64,000 nt of DNA, from NCBI GenBank assembly GCA_029881255.1, contig JAOUMY010000014.1, positions 1 through 64,000 of the forward strand, given 5' to 3'. The translations under genes were made by a program, and so were the position numbers. Below, one piece after another: positions 49,370-59,276 of this stretch. The notes below the pieces were generated by a model. That model did not search any database and was not told where the DNA came from. It saw nothing but the letters and a program-made list of their open reading frames with translations. How positions within the stretch are numbered: position 1 is the first letter of the stretch; every line of letters starts with the position of its first letter. Source of the DNA: Gammaproteobacteria bacterium. GTDB taxonomy: Bacteria > Pseudomonadota > Gammaproteobacteria > S012-40.

Positions 49370-50071
49370 GTGAAAAAAATGCACGATTCGAAAATTATAG
49401 TAGCCTTGGATTTCGCTAGTTCTGGTGAGGCGCTTTCTTTCGCGAGACGAATGAATCCGCAACAATGTCGTCTGAAAGTTGGAAAAGAATTATTTACTCT
49501 GGCCGGACCTGATGTGGTAAGACAGCTTCAAAGCCTTGGCTTTGATATCTTCCTAGATCTTAAGTTTCACGACATACCGGCAACGGTTGCTAGAGCCTGT
49601 GCAGTTGCTGCAGATATAGGCGTATGGATGCTGAATGTTCATGCGCTCGGCGGCGAGAAAATGATGCGTGAAGCAGCAAATGCAGTGGCTGGAAGTAAGA
49701 CACAACTGATCGCGGTAACTGTGTTGACGAGTATGGATGCACAGGATTTAGCGCAAGTTGGAATCGCTCAATCCGTTGACGAGCAGGTTTCTCGTCTCGC
49801 GACACTCGCGAAACAGTCTGGTATGCATGGCGTGGTTTGTTCGGCACGCGAGGCCAGCCTGTTGCGTGAGACATGCGGTGACGATTTTCTGAAAGTAACC
49901 CCAGGTATTCGACCTGCCTGGGCAGGTAGTGATGATCAGAAGCGCATAGTTACCCCGGCGCAAGCCTTAAAGGATGGTGCCAGTCATCTGGTCATCGGTA
50001 GACCAATTACCCGCGCGGATAATCCCCAGCAGGCCCTGGAGAAAGTCCTGCTGGAAATTAATGAATGTTAA
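49370..50071 (+). CDS. pyrF: Orotidine 5'-phosphate decarboxylase
   Basis: Last step of UMP synthesis. 233 aa from the GTG at 49370; an ATG at 49379 is also possible and no strong ribosome-binding site separates the two. Motifs: KIIVALDFAS with the first catalytic Asp, RLKVGKELF, and the signature DLKFHDIPATVARA with the Lys/Asp pair; TPGIRPAW and LVIGRPIT bind the phosphate. The lapB–pyrF order is conserved with E. coli yciM–pyrF. Confidence 0.96.
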   Translation: MKKMHDSKIIVALDFASSGEALSFARRMNPQQCRLKVGKELFTLAGPDVVRQLQSLGFDIFLDLKFHDIPATVARACAVAADIGVWMLNVHALGGEKMMREAANAVAGSKTQLIAVTVLTSMDAQDLAQVGIAQSVDEQVSRLATLAKQSGMHGVVCSAREASLLRETCGDDFLKVTPGIRPAWAGSDDQKRIVTPAQALKDGASHLVIGRPITRADNPQQALEKVLLEINEC

Positions 50072-50147
50072 TTTTAGTCTAAGTTATCGAGACTAAGATT
50101 TAACCTCACTTTGATATTTACTAATAATAAAAATGGAGGGATTAACC

Positions 50148-50414
50148 ATGAAAATTCGGACTTTACTACTGACCTTGATGTTGATGTTCTCAGGCGTCGC
50201 ATTTTCGTCGCAGATAGATATCAACACGGCCAATGCGGATGCCATAGCCAAGACGCTGAAAGGGGTTGGCCCCAGCAAGGCGGCGGCAATTGTGCAATAC
50301 CGCGAGAATAACGGACCGTTTTTCGATATTCAGGATCTGGCTAAGGTCAAGGGCATTGGTCTGAAAACATTGGAGGTCAACAAGGAGAAAATCCGATTTG
50401 CTTCGGACAAGTAG
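50148..50414 (+). CDS. Secreted ComEA-like helix-hairpin-helix protein
   Basis: 88 aa from the ATG at 50148, preceded by GGAGGG at good spacing. A signal peptide (KIRTLLLTLMLMFSGVAFS) is followed by a single helix-hairpin-helix module: IDINTANADAIAKTLKGVGPSKAAAIVQYRENNGPF … LAKVKGIGLKTLE. This is the DNA-binding part of ComEA, which retrieves DNA into the periplasm during natural transformation; small solitary forms like this are common in gammaproteobacteria. In P. aeruginosa a similar gene marks one end of the O-antigen locus, and here it also borders a polysaccharide cluster. Confidence 0.88.
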   Translation: MKIRTLLLTLMLMFSGVAFSSQIDINTANADAIAKTLKGVGPSKAAAIVQYRENNGPFFDIQDLAKVKGIGLKTLEVNKEKIRFASDK

Positions 50415-50447
50415 TTGGCATATTGAAATAAATAGCTATACAATTCA

Positions 50448-50477
50448 GCAAAAAAGCGCCACACGGCGCTTTTTTGC
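50448..50477. terminator. Bidirectional Rho-independent terminator
   Basis: GCAAAAAAGCGCC (50448-50460) and GGCGCTTTTTTGC (50465-50477) form a 13-bp stem with an ACAC loop; the A-run and T-run make it work in both directions. It ends the pyrF/comEA-like unit and lies before the polysaccharide locus. Confidence 0.9.
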
Positions 50478-50500
50478 TTTCTGACAATTGTGTAGCTGGG

Positions 50501-52045
50501 ATGATAATTCAAAAACCTTTTTTCTTACCTACTCTTTTTTTATTTTTCTACGCCTTTGGCTGTTATGCAGCTCAAGACGCTTCTGAATCTCTTGTTACCC
50601 AAATAGATGGTAGATATTCTTTTTCGTACGACCATCTGCTTCTACCGCAACAGGAAAGAATGGGATTGCTGGGTGGGAATTATCTAGTCAGTATTCACCC
50701 CAATTTTCGATTTGGCCTGGGCGTGTATGGTGCGGTATATGGCGAGCGTGGCGGATTTTTTACTGGTGGGTTTGAGTCAACGCTGCATTTTCCTCTAACG
50801 GAGCATATCTATTTCGACAGTGGTTTCTTTGTCGGTGGTGGCGGTGGCGGAGCGGCTCCACAAGGGGGTGGGCTTATGTTCAGGCCGCACCTCGATTTTG
50901 GCTTAAATTTGGGTAAATATCTGAGTCTTGGTATTGGGTACAGTATCGTGCGTTTCCCCAATGGCAAGATTCGTAGCGATCAGGCAACGATACATGTCCA
51001 GCGATCATTCTCTGCATTTATTTATCCGGGTATGCAGCGACAGTCGGTGGGAATTCTCGAAGGTATAAATCTAAATCGCCATCGCCGGCTGTTTGCACTG
51101 CAAATTAACGCCTACTTTCCCGACCGTGGCACGCCAGGCCGGGACGGCTTACCCTTAGATAGTCGCATGGACGTAGTCGGTGTGCGTTGGCGCGAGGCGA
51201 TGAGTGGGCGATGGTGGGGCGATTTCGAAACCGGCGGCGCCTGGGGTGGCGGCGTCGACGGCTTTGCGCAGGTTTTTATTGGCAGTGCCTATGAGTGGCC
51301 ACTTTTGAAAACCGTTTCATTTCTGACTGGATTGCAGCTTGGCGCGGCGGGAGGTGGAGATGTGCATACCGGGGGCGGCATGTTGGCAAGATTCAATCTT
51401 GCTGGTGTAACCGCCTTGTCCTCGCAATGGCAATTCATTCTGGAAGCGGGGCGAATAGTTGCCGTCGATGGGGAGTTTCGCGCATGGGCGCTAACCGGGG
51501 CGTTGGCATACGACTATGATGTGCTGCGTCCCAGCAACAACAAATCCGCTAAGAATTTCGAAGCAAATCAGTTACAATGGGCCGATTTTAGACTTCGCGC
51601 AGGTATGCAGCGCTATGCCCGGTACTGGTATGGCAATGGGCGTAAAGACAGTGGTTTGGCGCCGGTCCCCGTAGACCAGGTTCATCTGAAAATTGATGCA
51701 TTCGCCACAGAGTCATGGTTTGTGTCTGGGCAGGCATTGGCGGCATACGATGGTGGTGCTGGTGGCTACGCCGTAGGTTTGGTTGGCAGCGGGTTGCGTT
51801 TGTCACTTACACCGGCGATCTATACCTCGGCAGAATTGCTCGTCGGTGCAGCCGGGGGCGGCGGGATCGCAGTGGGTGGCGGGATGATAGTGCAACCGAT
51901 GCTCGGCTTGGGATATCGCATTAAACAGACCTGGAGTGTAGAACTCAGCGCGGGATATATCCATGCCTATAGCGGGGCATTGGATGCCGCGATTATGGAT
52001 TTAGCAATAGGTTATGAATTTTCTGTTCCCCATGGAAAGAAATAA
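50501..52045 (+). CDS. Predicted outer-membrane beta-barrel with Gly-rich repeat motifs
   Basis: 514 aa from the ATG at 50501; a start at 50474 would lie inside the terminator. A signal peptide (FFLPTLFLFFYAFGCYA) precedes a body of aromatic-alternating strands and many Gly turns. A motif of the form GAAGGG-x4-GGG-M recurs near 50831-50880, 51341-51384 and 51841-51890 (for example GAAGGGDVHTGGGM), and a related GGAWGGGVDG lies near 51230. Six bases separate it from the export gene. It may be an outer-membrane partner of the polysaccharide machinery, but no family such as Wzi or AlgE is recognised. Confidence 0.65.
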   Translation: MIIQKPFFLPTLFLFFYAFGCYAAQDASESLVTQIDGRYSFSYDHLLLPQQERMGLLGGNYLVSIHPNFRFGLGVYGAVYGERGGFFTGGFESTLHFPLTEHIYFDSGFFVGGGGGGAAPQGGGLMFRPHLDFGLNLGKYLSLGIGYSIVRFPNGKIRSDQATIHVQRSFSAFIYPGMQRQSVGILEGINLNRHRRLFALQINAYFPDRGTPGRDGLPLDSRMDVVGVRWREAMSGRWWGDFETGGAWGGGVDGFAQVFIGSAYEWPLLKTVSFLTGLQLGAAGGGDVHTGGGMLARFNLAGVTALSSQWQFILEAGRIVAVDGEFRAWALTGALAYDYDVLRPSNNKSAKNFEANQLQWADFRLRAGMQRYARYWYGNGRKDSGLAPVPVDQVHLKIDAFATESWFVSGQALAAYDGGAGGYAVGLVGSGLRLSLTPAIYTSAELLVGAAGGGGIAVGGGMIVQPMLGLGYRIKQTWSVELSAGYIHAYSGALDAAIMDLAIGYEFSVPHGKK

Positions 52046-52051
52046 CCGGGA

Positions 52052-54871
52052 GTGAGGTATTTTTTGAGGCATACATTTTTTCCTTCCACACGATTGGCCG
52101 CGAGTTTCGGTCTGTTTCTTTTTTTAATATTGGTTTCGCAGGCTAGTCTGGCGATAACGGCTGCGCAGCTTGGCATGTTGCAATCGCTTTCGGAAGGGGA
52201 CAGGCAGCAGTTATTGAATGCCTTGGGTGGCGGATTCGGCGTCTCTCAAGGCGGCGCGTCTTTGACTAAGAAAGGTGCCGCCGTTGATAAAAAACAAGCC
52301 CAGAGTAGTACAAATAAGACTAGTGCTACGGACCCAGCTGTCGACGAAGCGCTGCGTGTAAAGCCCGGTGATACGCTGCTGGTTAATTTTAAACAACGCG
52401 AAGAATCAGACCTTCAGGCCTTGCTGGAAACCATGCAGGCAGAGGTAAAGAAAAAGGCCTCCGTCCAGTATGAACCGGAATCTGATCGCATGCTGTATAA
52501 GCTGGATAAATATGGTGTGCTGGATATGCCCGGCGTGGGGCGTATTGCCTTGGCGGGACTTACCGAAGAAGAAGCCAGCTCACGTCTGAATCTTGAACCT
52601 TTACTCCAGCGTTTTCAGATCGAAATAACACTGCTTCCACTTGAACCCATCGGTCAGGAGGCCTTGAAACCTTTCGGCTATGAGCTATTCAGAAAGCCGG
52701 ACGATGAAACCGTCACTCAAAACGAGTTGATGCCGGAAATTGATATCCCAGTCCCGAAAGATTATGTGATGGGGCCGGGTGACGTTGTTTTTATTCAGCT
52801 ATACGGCAAGGACAATTTCGAATATACGCTCCAGGTTTCACGAGATGGTTCCTTAAGTTTTCCCGGCGTTGGTGTAATACCGGTTGCTGGCTTGGAGTTC
52901 GATCAACTCAAAGATGATTTGAAGAAACGTATCGACAAACAGTTTATCGGTGTCAGCGCCTATATTACCTTGGCCGAGCTACGTTCTTTTCGTGTATTCG
53001 TACTCGGCGAGGTGGAAAAGCCGGGATCTTATTTGGTCAGCGGCGCTGCATCGATTACCCATGCCTTGTTAAAGGCCGAAGGTATTTCGGAAATAGGTTC
53101 ATTGCGCCAAATCAGTCTGAAACGAAATGGCAAGAAAGTAACTGAGTTGGATTTGTACGATCTTCTGCTACAGGGCGATTCGCGCAAAGATGTCAGATTG
53201 CAACCAGGTGACGTCATCCATGTGCCGCCTGTTGATGCCACTGTTTCAATATCTGGCGAGATTCGTCGCCCGGCAATATATGAAATTCGATCAGGTGAAA
53301 CTGTCGATGATCTAGTCGATATGGCCGGAGGTTTATTAACCAGCGCAGATCGCAAGTCGCTTCGCTTGGAGCGTCTCAACGACGGTAGTGTTCGCAGCAT
53401 ATTCGATGTCAACCTCGTGGATAGGAATCACGATTTTAAGCTGAAGAATGCAGACGTTCTGGTTGTCCGACGCATTGCAGATGAACGTAATAATGGGATT
53501 TCGCTGCTAGGACAGGTATTTCACGAAGACGTTTTTCAGTGGCGTAAAGGAATCAGGGTTAGCGATATTGTTTCGTCGATAGACATATTGAAGCCCAATG
53601 CAGATTCGGACTACGTCATTATCAAACGTCATCAACCGCCATACTTCGACGAGTTCGATGTGATCTCGTTCAATATGCGTTTAGCATTGAAATCACCGGA
53701 AGGAAAACACAACGTCGCATTGCAGCCTCGCGATGAAATTCTGGTATTGGATTTAAGCGAAAAACGTACTTTGCAATTGGCACCGGTTATACAGCAATTG
53801 CAACGGCAATCGGAGTCAAATGAACCTAGTCAGGTGGTACGCATCAATGGGCAGGTAAGAGGTCCAGGTGAATATCCATTGGAAGCGGGAATGCGGATAA
53901 GCGATTTGATACGCGCGGGTGGTCGACTGAATGAATCCGCTTACACGCTGGAAGCGGAATTGACACGCTATAATACGCCGGATGGTGAAACGCGGCGGAT
54001 TCATCATGTCAGAGTGGATTTGAATGCAATATTGGCGGGAGACGAGAAAGCCGACCTGCTGATGCAGCCGTTTGATCTGCTGAATATCAAAGAAATTCCG
54101 CTGTGGACTGAGCAGGACAAAGTCGAGATACGTGGCGAGGTAAAATTTCCGGGAACTTATGCGATACAGCGCGGTGAGACACTAAGTGACTTGCTGAAAC
54201 GTGTGGGTGGACTAACACTTTTCGCATACGCGGAAGGCGCGGTATTTACCCGCGAAGAATTGCGCCAGCGCGAACAAAAACGATTGGACGAGTTGGCGAT
54301 GTCACTGGAATCGGAAATCGGGCTAATCACCGAGCAGCAAAAGCGCGACAATACGATTGAAACGGAAAGTGTCCAAATGGCCCAGCAAGTGCTCGACAAG
54401 CTCAAGAAGTCGCGCGCCGTAGGGCGTCTGGTTATTGATTTACCGCGAATAAAACGCGGCATGGACTTGGGAGATATCAGCACCAGCGACGATATCGTTT
54501 TACGTGGCGGCGATACACTGACGATTCCTCCACGCATGCAGGAGGTCAGTGTTATAGGCCAAGTCTATCATCCGACTTCGCACCTTTTTCGTAAAGGTCT
54601 GGACCCCATCGACTATATCAATATGAGTGGCGGTATGACTAACCGCGCAGATTATTCCAATTCCTATGTTATACGTGCAAACGGCGGCGTTGAACTAGCA
54701 AAGCAGAATTGGTTCTTGCCATCGGCGGACGTCAAACCCGGCGACACTGTCGTTGTACCGGTGGATGCAGATAAACTGAACAATCTTAAACTTTGGTCTA
54801 GTGTGTCGCAGATTTTGTATAACTTATCGACCTCACTGGCAGCGTGGAAAACGCTCGGCATACTCGACTAG
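52052..54871 (+). CDS. Polysaccharide export protein with multiple SLBB domains (Wza-like)
   Basis: 939 aa, much longer than Wza (379). A signal sequence (LFLFLILVSQASLA) is followed by a Poly_export segment (LRVKPGDTLLVNFKQ …) and a second one beginning DYVMGPGDVVFIQLYG. At least six SLBB-type repeats follow, marked by VLGEVEKPGSYLV, ISGEIRRPAIYEI, LLGQVFHEDVFQW, INGQVRGPGEYPL, IRGEVKFPGTYAI and VIGQVYHPTSHLF. Such proteins form the outer-membrane/periplasmic channel for capsule or exopolysaccharide. The start may be GTG at 52052 or TTG at 52064; the latter has GAGG six to seven bases upstream. No lipobox Cys is seen at the signal end. Confidence 0.85.
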   Translation: MRYFLRHTFFPSTRLAASFGLFLFLILVSQASLAITAAQLGMLQSLSEGDRQQLLNALGGGFGVSQGGASLTKKGAAVDKKQAQSSTNKTSATDPAVDEALRVKPGDTLLVNFKQREESDLQALLETMQAEVKKKASVQYEPESDRMLYKLDKYGVLDMPGVGRIALAGLTEEEASSRLNLEPLLQRFQIEITLLPLEPIGQEALKPFGYELFRKPDDETVTQNELMPEIDIPVPKDYVMGPGDVVFIQLYGKDNFEYTLQVSRDGSLSFPGVGVIPVAGLEFDQLKDDLKKRIDKQFIGVSAYITLAELRSFRVFVLGEVEKPGSYLVSGAASITHALLKAEGISEIGSLRQISLKRNGKKVTELDLYDLLLQGDSRKDVRLQPGDVIHVPPVDATVSISGEIRRPAIYEIRSGETVDDLVDMAGGLLTSADRKSLRLERLNDGSVRSIFDVNLVDRNHDFKLKNADVLVVRRIADERNNGISLLGQVFHEDVFQWRKGIRVSDIVSSIDILKPNADSDYVIIKRHQPPYFDEFDVISFNMRLALKSPEGKHNVALQPRDEILVLDLSEKRTLQLAPVIQQLQRQSESNEPSQVVRINGQVRGPGEYPLEAGMRISDLIRAGGRLNESAYTLEAELTRYNTPDGETRRIHHVRVDLNAILAGDEKADLLMQPFDLLNIKEIPLWTEQDKVEIRGEVKFPGTYAIQRGETLSDLLKRVGGLTLFAYAEGAVFTREELRQREQKRLDELAMSLESEIGLITEQQKRDNTIETESVQMAQQVLDKLKKSRAVGRLVIDLPRIKRGMDLGDISTSDDIVLRGGDTLTIPPRMQEVSVIGQVYHPTSHLFRKGLDPIDYINMSGGMTNRADYSNSYVIRANGGVELAKQNWFLPSADVKPGDTVVVPVDADKLNNLKLWSSVSQILYNLSTSLAAWKTLGILD

Positions 54872-54883
54872 CAGGCATTTTAT

Positions 54884-55837
54884 ATGAGTGAACAGCAAAA
54901 ACATGCCGGAGAACAGGGCAAGCTAAACATGCAGCCGGTGTACTATGTTCAGGCGCCTATTGATAACGACGAAGACGAAATCAATCTTCTCGACTATTGG
55001 CGCGTGTTAATGCAGTTTAAGTGGCTAATTGTGGGCATTAGTTTTTTCACGACAGTGATTGCAATTGTTGCAGCGTTAGTCGCGACTGAAATTTATCAGG
55101 CAGAGGTCACTATCGCGCCGGCAGATGAAGAATCTGGCGGCGGTATTTCTGGTCTCGCCGGACAGTTTGGAGGCCTCGCTGCACTCGCCGGTGTGAACAT
55201 AGGCGGTGGCGGTGGCAAGAGTGAAGAGGCCATTGCGATATTGGGTTCGCGTCAGTTTACGTTGGAGTTCATCCACGAAAATAAATTGATGCCAGTGCTA
55301 TTCGAAGATGCGTGGGACGAACAGGCAAAAAAATGGAAAGTGGAAAACGAAGAGGACGTTCCGACCGATTGGGATGCCTATAAAGTTTTTGACAAAGTCA
55401 GAACCGTTAGCAATGACGCCAAGACTGGTATGACTACCGTAGCCATTGAATGGAAAGACCCTGAGCTGGCAGCACAGTGGGCCAACAAACTCATTGTAAA
55501 ACTCAACGAAAACCGTAAGAAGAGGGCCATAGACGAAGCCGAAAAGAGCATTCGTTATCTTGAAAATCAATTACGCGAGACTAGCGTAGTCGAGATGCGT
55601 CAGGCCTTGTTTCAATTGATTGAGGCCCAGTCCAAGAATCGTATGCTGGCCAATGTTCGTGATGAGTTTGCCTTTAAGGTCATAGATCCCGCCGTAGTCC
55701 CTGAAGAACGTGTCAAACCCAAGCGCAAACTCATGGTAGTGCTTGGTGGTATGGTTGGGGTGATGCTGGGCGTTTTCCTCGCATTCTTTATTTCCTTTAT
55801 TCGTAATCAAAAAGAACAGGCAGCGGAAGCCAAGTAG
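54884..55837 (+). CDS. wzz: Wzz-family polysaccharide chain-length determinant
   Basis: 317 aa with the Wzz layout: a cytoplasmic N-terminus (EDEINLLDYWRVLMQFKW), a first membrane helix (about 43-68, LIVGISFFTTVIAIVAALVA), a periplasmic domain with a Gly-rich segment and a helical hairpin, and a second membrane helix near the C-terminus (VVLGGMVGVMLGVFLAFFISF). It ends without a tyrosine-kinase domain. It sets the modal length of O-antigen or exopolysaccharide chains. Twelve bases after the export gene, 13 before manC. Confidence 0.88.
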   Translation: MSEQQKHAGEQGKLNMQPVYYVQAPIDNDEDEINLLDYWRVLMQFKWLIVGISFFTTVIAIVAALVATEIYQAEVTIAPADEESGGGISGLAGQFGGLAALAGVNIGGGGGKSEEAIAILGSRQFTLEFIHENKLMPVLFEDAWDEQAKKWKVENEEDVPTDWDAYKVFDKVRTVSNDAKTGMTTVAIEWKDPELAAQWANKLIVKLNENRKKRAIDEAEKSIRYLENQLRETSVVEMRQALFQLIEAQSKNRMLANVRDEFAFKVIDPAVVPEERVKPKRKLMVVLGGMVGVMLGVFLAFFISFIRNQKEQAAEAK

Positions 55838-55850
55838 AGAGCAAAATAAT

Positions 55851-57308
55851 ATGCAGTTGATACCCGTAATTCTTTGTGGCGGTTCTGGTACACGTTTGTG
55901 GCCCATGTCGCGCCAGATGTTTCCCAAGCAATTGCTAGCGCTGACCAATGAGTTTACGCTCCTGCAAAACACGATCAACCGTGTTAAGGGACTACAGTGT
56001 GGGAGCAAGATAAAAGCTGATCCGTCTAAGGCGCTGTTTGTCAGCAATGAAGAACATCGTTTTTTGATCGCACAGCAACTTCAGGATATCGGCATCGCCG
56101 GAGCGAAAATCGTCCTGGAACCTGCAGGTCGAAACACCGCGCCGGCATTAACGGCTGCCGCGCAAATCATACTCAAGCAGGATGACGCTTTGATGTTAGT
56201 CATGCCTGCTGACCATATTATTCCCAATGTGCAACGTTTTCATGAGGCGGTGTGTCGTGCAGCAGAGCTCGCAATACAAGATCAGCTTGTGACATTTGGC
56301 ATAGTTGCCACACGCCCGGAAACGGGTTACGGCTATATTGAACGTGGCGAAGGAGTGGATGGTGATCCGCATTATCCGATCAAACGTTTCGTCGAAAAAC
56401 CAGACCTAGATACGGCAAAGCAATATCTCGATAGTGGCAATTTTTACTGGAACAGCGGCATGTTTCTGATGAAGGCCTCAATATGGCAACAAGCCATCGC
56501 TCAGTTCAATCCCGATATTGCCCGAAACTGCCAGGCCGCTGTTGACAATGCCCAGTCCGATATGGATTTTGTGCGCCTAAACAAGAGCGCGTTTTGTGAT
56601 TCGCCCAGCGACTCGATCGACTACGCCGTCATGGAAAAGCTCGCAACGGATTCGGCCCATCAATTCAAGGGTGCGGTGGTAGCACTAGACGCAGGTTGGT
56701 CTGATATCGGCGCCTGGGATAGTCTATGGGATGTGAGTGATAAACAGGCATCAGGAAATGTTTTCAAAGGTGATGTTATTGCCGACAGTACCGAAAACAG
56801 CATGGTGCTGGCAGATCACCGCCTGGTGACGACCGTCGGCCTGAAAAACATGATAGTGGTAGAAACTGCCGACGCAGTATTAGTTGCCGATATGAACAAC
56901 GCGCAAAACGTGAAGAATATCGTCAACCAGATCAAAGAGCGCAAGCGTACTGAGGCCGATATTCATCGCAATGTATTTCGTCCCTGGGGAAGTTATCAAG
57001 GCATTGATGTAGGCGAACGTTTCCAGGTCAAACGCATCGTGGTCAAACCAGGCGCTGCCTTGTCTTTACAGATGCATCACCACCGCGCGGAGCACTGGAT
57101 AGTGGTCAAAGGCACCGCGCGCGTGACCAGAGGTGATGAGGTTACACTGCTCTCAGAAAATCAATCTACCTATATCCCAATAGGTGTCACCCACCGTTTG
57201 GAAAACCCCGGGACTATCCCATTGGAGATCATCGAGGTGCAGTCGGGCAGTTATCTTGGAGAAGACGATATCGTTCGATTTGAGGATCAGTACGGTCGCA
57301 AGCAGTAG
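55851..57308 (+). CDS. manC: Mannose-1-phosphate guanylyltransferase / mannose-6-phosphate isomerase
   Basis: Bifunctional enzyme (ManC/CpsB/AlgA family), 485 aa. The N-terminal GTP-transferase domain has LCGGSGTRLWPMSRQMFPKQ and EKP in RFVEKPD; the C-terminal cupin isomerase has RPWGSYQGIDVGERFQVKRI and the metal-binding region LQMHHHRAEHWIVVKG. It makes GDP-mannose, the precursor for mannose- or fucose-containing polysaccharides or alginate-like polymers. No glycosyltransferase follows, so the polymer genes must lie elsewhere. Confidence 0.95.
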   Translation: MQLIPVILCGGSGTRLWPMSRQMFPKQLLALTNEFTLLQNTINRVKGLQCGSKIKADPSKALFVSNEEHRFLIAQQLQDIGIAGAKIVLEPAGRNTAPALTAAAQIILKQDDALMLVMPADHIIPNVQRFHEAVCRAAELAIQDQLVTFGIVATRPETGYGYIERGEGVDGDPHYPIKRFVEKPDLDTAKQYLDSGNFYWNSGMFLMKASIWQQAIAQFNPDIARNCQAAVDNAQSDMDFVRLNKSAFCDSPSDSIDYAVMEKLATDSAHQFKGAVVALDAGWSDIGAWDSLWDVSDKQASGNVFKGDVIADSTENSMVLADHRLVTTVGLKNMIVVETADAVLVADMNNAQNVKNIVNQIKERKRTEADIHRNVFRPWGSYQGIDVGERFQVKRIVVKPGAALSLQMHHHRAEHWIVVKGTARVTRGDEVTLLSENQSTYIPIGVTHRLENPGTIPLEIIEVQSGSYLGEDDIVRFEDQYGRKQ

Positions 57309-57459
57309 TTCTTTGTAAGCGATTGATTTGAAAGAGCCCATTGTGTTTCCGGGCTGGAATCCCCTAATGACGGCATCGACGCTTTGTTGTATGCTTGGCC
57401 TTCCAAAAATCCACCCCCTCAGGGGCCTGTTGCAAACACATTATCAGTAGCGGTACCAC

Positions 57460-59265
57460 GTGGCAGATCTAGCAAAAATTCGCAATTTTTCCATTATTGC
57501 ACATATTGATCATGGTAAATCGACCCTGGCGGATCGCTTTATCGAGGTTTGTGGCGGCCTTACACAGCGGGAGATGGACTCACAAGTACTCGACTCCATG
57601 GATCTGGAACGGGAACGAGGTATTACCATCAAGGCCCAGAGCGTGACGCTGGAATATACCTCCAAGGACGGCAATACCTACCAACTTAACTTTATTGACA
57701 CTCCGGGGCATGTGGATTTTTCCTATGAAGTATCTCGCTCGCTTGCTGCCTGCGAAGGTGCGCTCCTGGTCGTCGATGCTTCACAAGGGGTAGAGGCGCA
57801 GAGCGTAGCAAACTGCTATACGGCAATTGAACAAGGCCTGGAAGTTTTGCCTGTTCTGAACAAAATAGATTTACCCGCCGCAGATCCGGAGCGGGTGGTT
57901 CATGAAGTCGAAGAAATCATCGGCATTGGGGCCAGTGACGCGGTCAAAGTCAGCGCCAAAACCGGCATCGGCATCAACGATTTGCTTGAGCAATTGGTTC
58001 AGCGTATCCCGGCACCGTCTGGTGACAGAGACGCGCCCTTACAAGCGCTGATTATCGACTCCTGGTTTGACAATTACCTTGGGGTAGTATCATTGGTGCG
58101 CGTGATGAACGGCACCTTGGAGGTTAAGAAAAAACTGAAAGTGATGTCCACAGGACGCGTGCACCCAGTAGATTCAATTGGGATTTTTTCGCCTAAGCGA
58201 ACCGAAACAGGGATACTGCGAGCGGGCGAGGTCGGATATGTCATTGCCGGAATCAAAGAGGTTGACGGCGCGCCTGTTGGCGATACGTTAACCTATGCAG
58301 ATAAGCCCGCTGATAAGCCTCTACCAGGATTTAAGCCGATACAACCGCGCGTGTTCGCCGGATTGTTTCCGGTCACTGCCGAGCATTATGAAGATCTACG
58401 CGATGCGCTGTCCAAGTTGCGTCTCAATGACGCGGCTTTGTTTTATGAACCAGAAAATTCAACGGCCCTGGGTCTGGGCTTTCGATGCGGTTTTCTCGGT
58501 ACTTTGCACATGGAGATTATCCAGGAACGACTCGAACGCGAATATGATCTGGAGCTGGTGACAACTGCGCCGACGGTTATCTACGAAATTGAACTCAAGG
58601 GTGGGGAAACGATACAGATCGACAAACCCGCCGATCTTCCTGAACCGAATAAGATAAATGAGCTGCGTGAACCAATTATCAACGCCAGCATACTGATGCC
58701 AAAAGATTATGTCGGTAATGTCATTAATCTATGTATAGAAAAACGAGGCGTACAAAAAAAGCTGCAGTATTTGGGCAATCAGGTGACGCTGGATTATGAG
58801 TTACCCCTGAGTGAAGTCGTGCTCGATTTTTTTGACCGTCTCAAGTCGGTCAGTCGCGGATATGCATCACTCGACTATCACTTTCTACGTTTTCAGGCGG
58901 CTGATCTCGTGCGCTTGGATATCCTTATCAACGGAGACAAGGTAGACGCATTGTCTTTGATTACACATCGTGAACAGGCTTTTTATCGCGGACGTGAATT
59001 GGTTGAAAAAATGCGCGAGATTATTCCTCGCCAGATGTTTGAGGTGGCGATACAGGCAGCAATCGGTTCACATATTATTGCTCGTTCAACTGTAAAGGCA
59101 TTACGTAAGAATGTTACAGCCAAGTGTTACGGTGGTGACGCCACGCGTAAGCGCAAGCTTTTGGAAAAGCAGAAAGAAGGAAAGAAGCGCATGAAACAGG
59201 TTGGCTCTGTAGAAATTCCTCAAGAGGCATTCCTGGCAGTATTGCAAGTTGGTAAGGACAAATAG
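57460..59265 (+). CDS. lepA: Elongation factor 4 (LepA)
   Basis: Ribosome-associated translational GTPase. 601 aa (E. coli 599) from a GTG at 57460. G1 [10 protein letters not shown]2 region [12 protein letters not shown]3 [13 protein letters not shown]4 NKIDLP. The LepA-specific C-terminal domain is visible ([19 protein letters not shown]). It begins the conserved lepA–lepB–rnc–era–recO unit. The 151-bp gap before it has a small CCCCT/AGGGG hairpin and no clear promoter. Confidence 0.97.
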   Translation: MADLAKIRNFSIIAHIDHGKSTLADRFIEVCGGLTQREMDSQVLDSMDLERERGITIKAQSVTLEYTSKDGNTYQLNFIDTPGHVDFSYEVSRSLAACEGALLVVDASQGVEAQSVANCYTAIEQGLEVLPVLNKIDLPAADPERVVHEVEEIIGIGASDAVKVSAKTGIGINDLLEQLVQRIPAPSGDRDAPLQALIIDSWFDNYLGVVSLVRVMNGTLEVKKKLKVMSTGRVHPVDSIGIFSPKRTETGILRAGEVGYVIAGIKEVDGAPVGDTLTYADKPADKPLPGFKPIQPRVFAGLFPVTAEHYEDLRDALSKLRLNDAALFYEPENSTALGLGFRCGFLGTLHMEIIQERLEREYDLELVTTAPTVIYEIELKGGETIQIDKPADLPEPNKINELREPIINASILMPKDYVGNVINLCIEKRGVQKKLQYLGNQVTLDYELPLSEVVLDFFDRLKSVSRGYASLDYHFLRFQAADLVRLDILINGDKVDALSLITHREQAFYRGRELVEKMREIIPRQMFEVAIQAAIGSHIIARSTVKALRKNVTAKCYGGDATRKRKLLEKQKEGKKRMKQVGSVEIPQEAFLAVLQVGKDK

Positions 59266-59276
59266 GGGATTCAATA

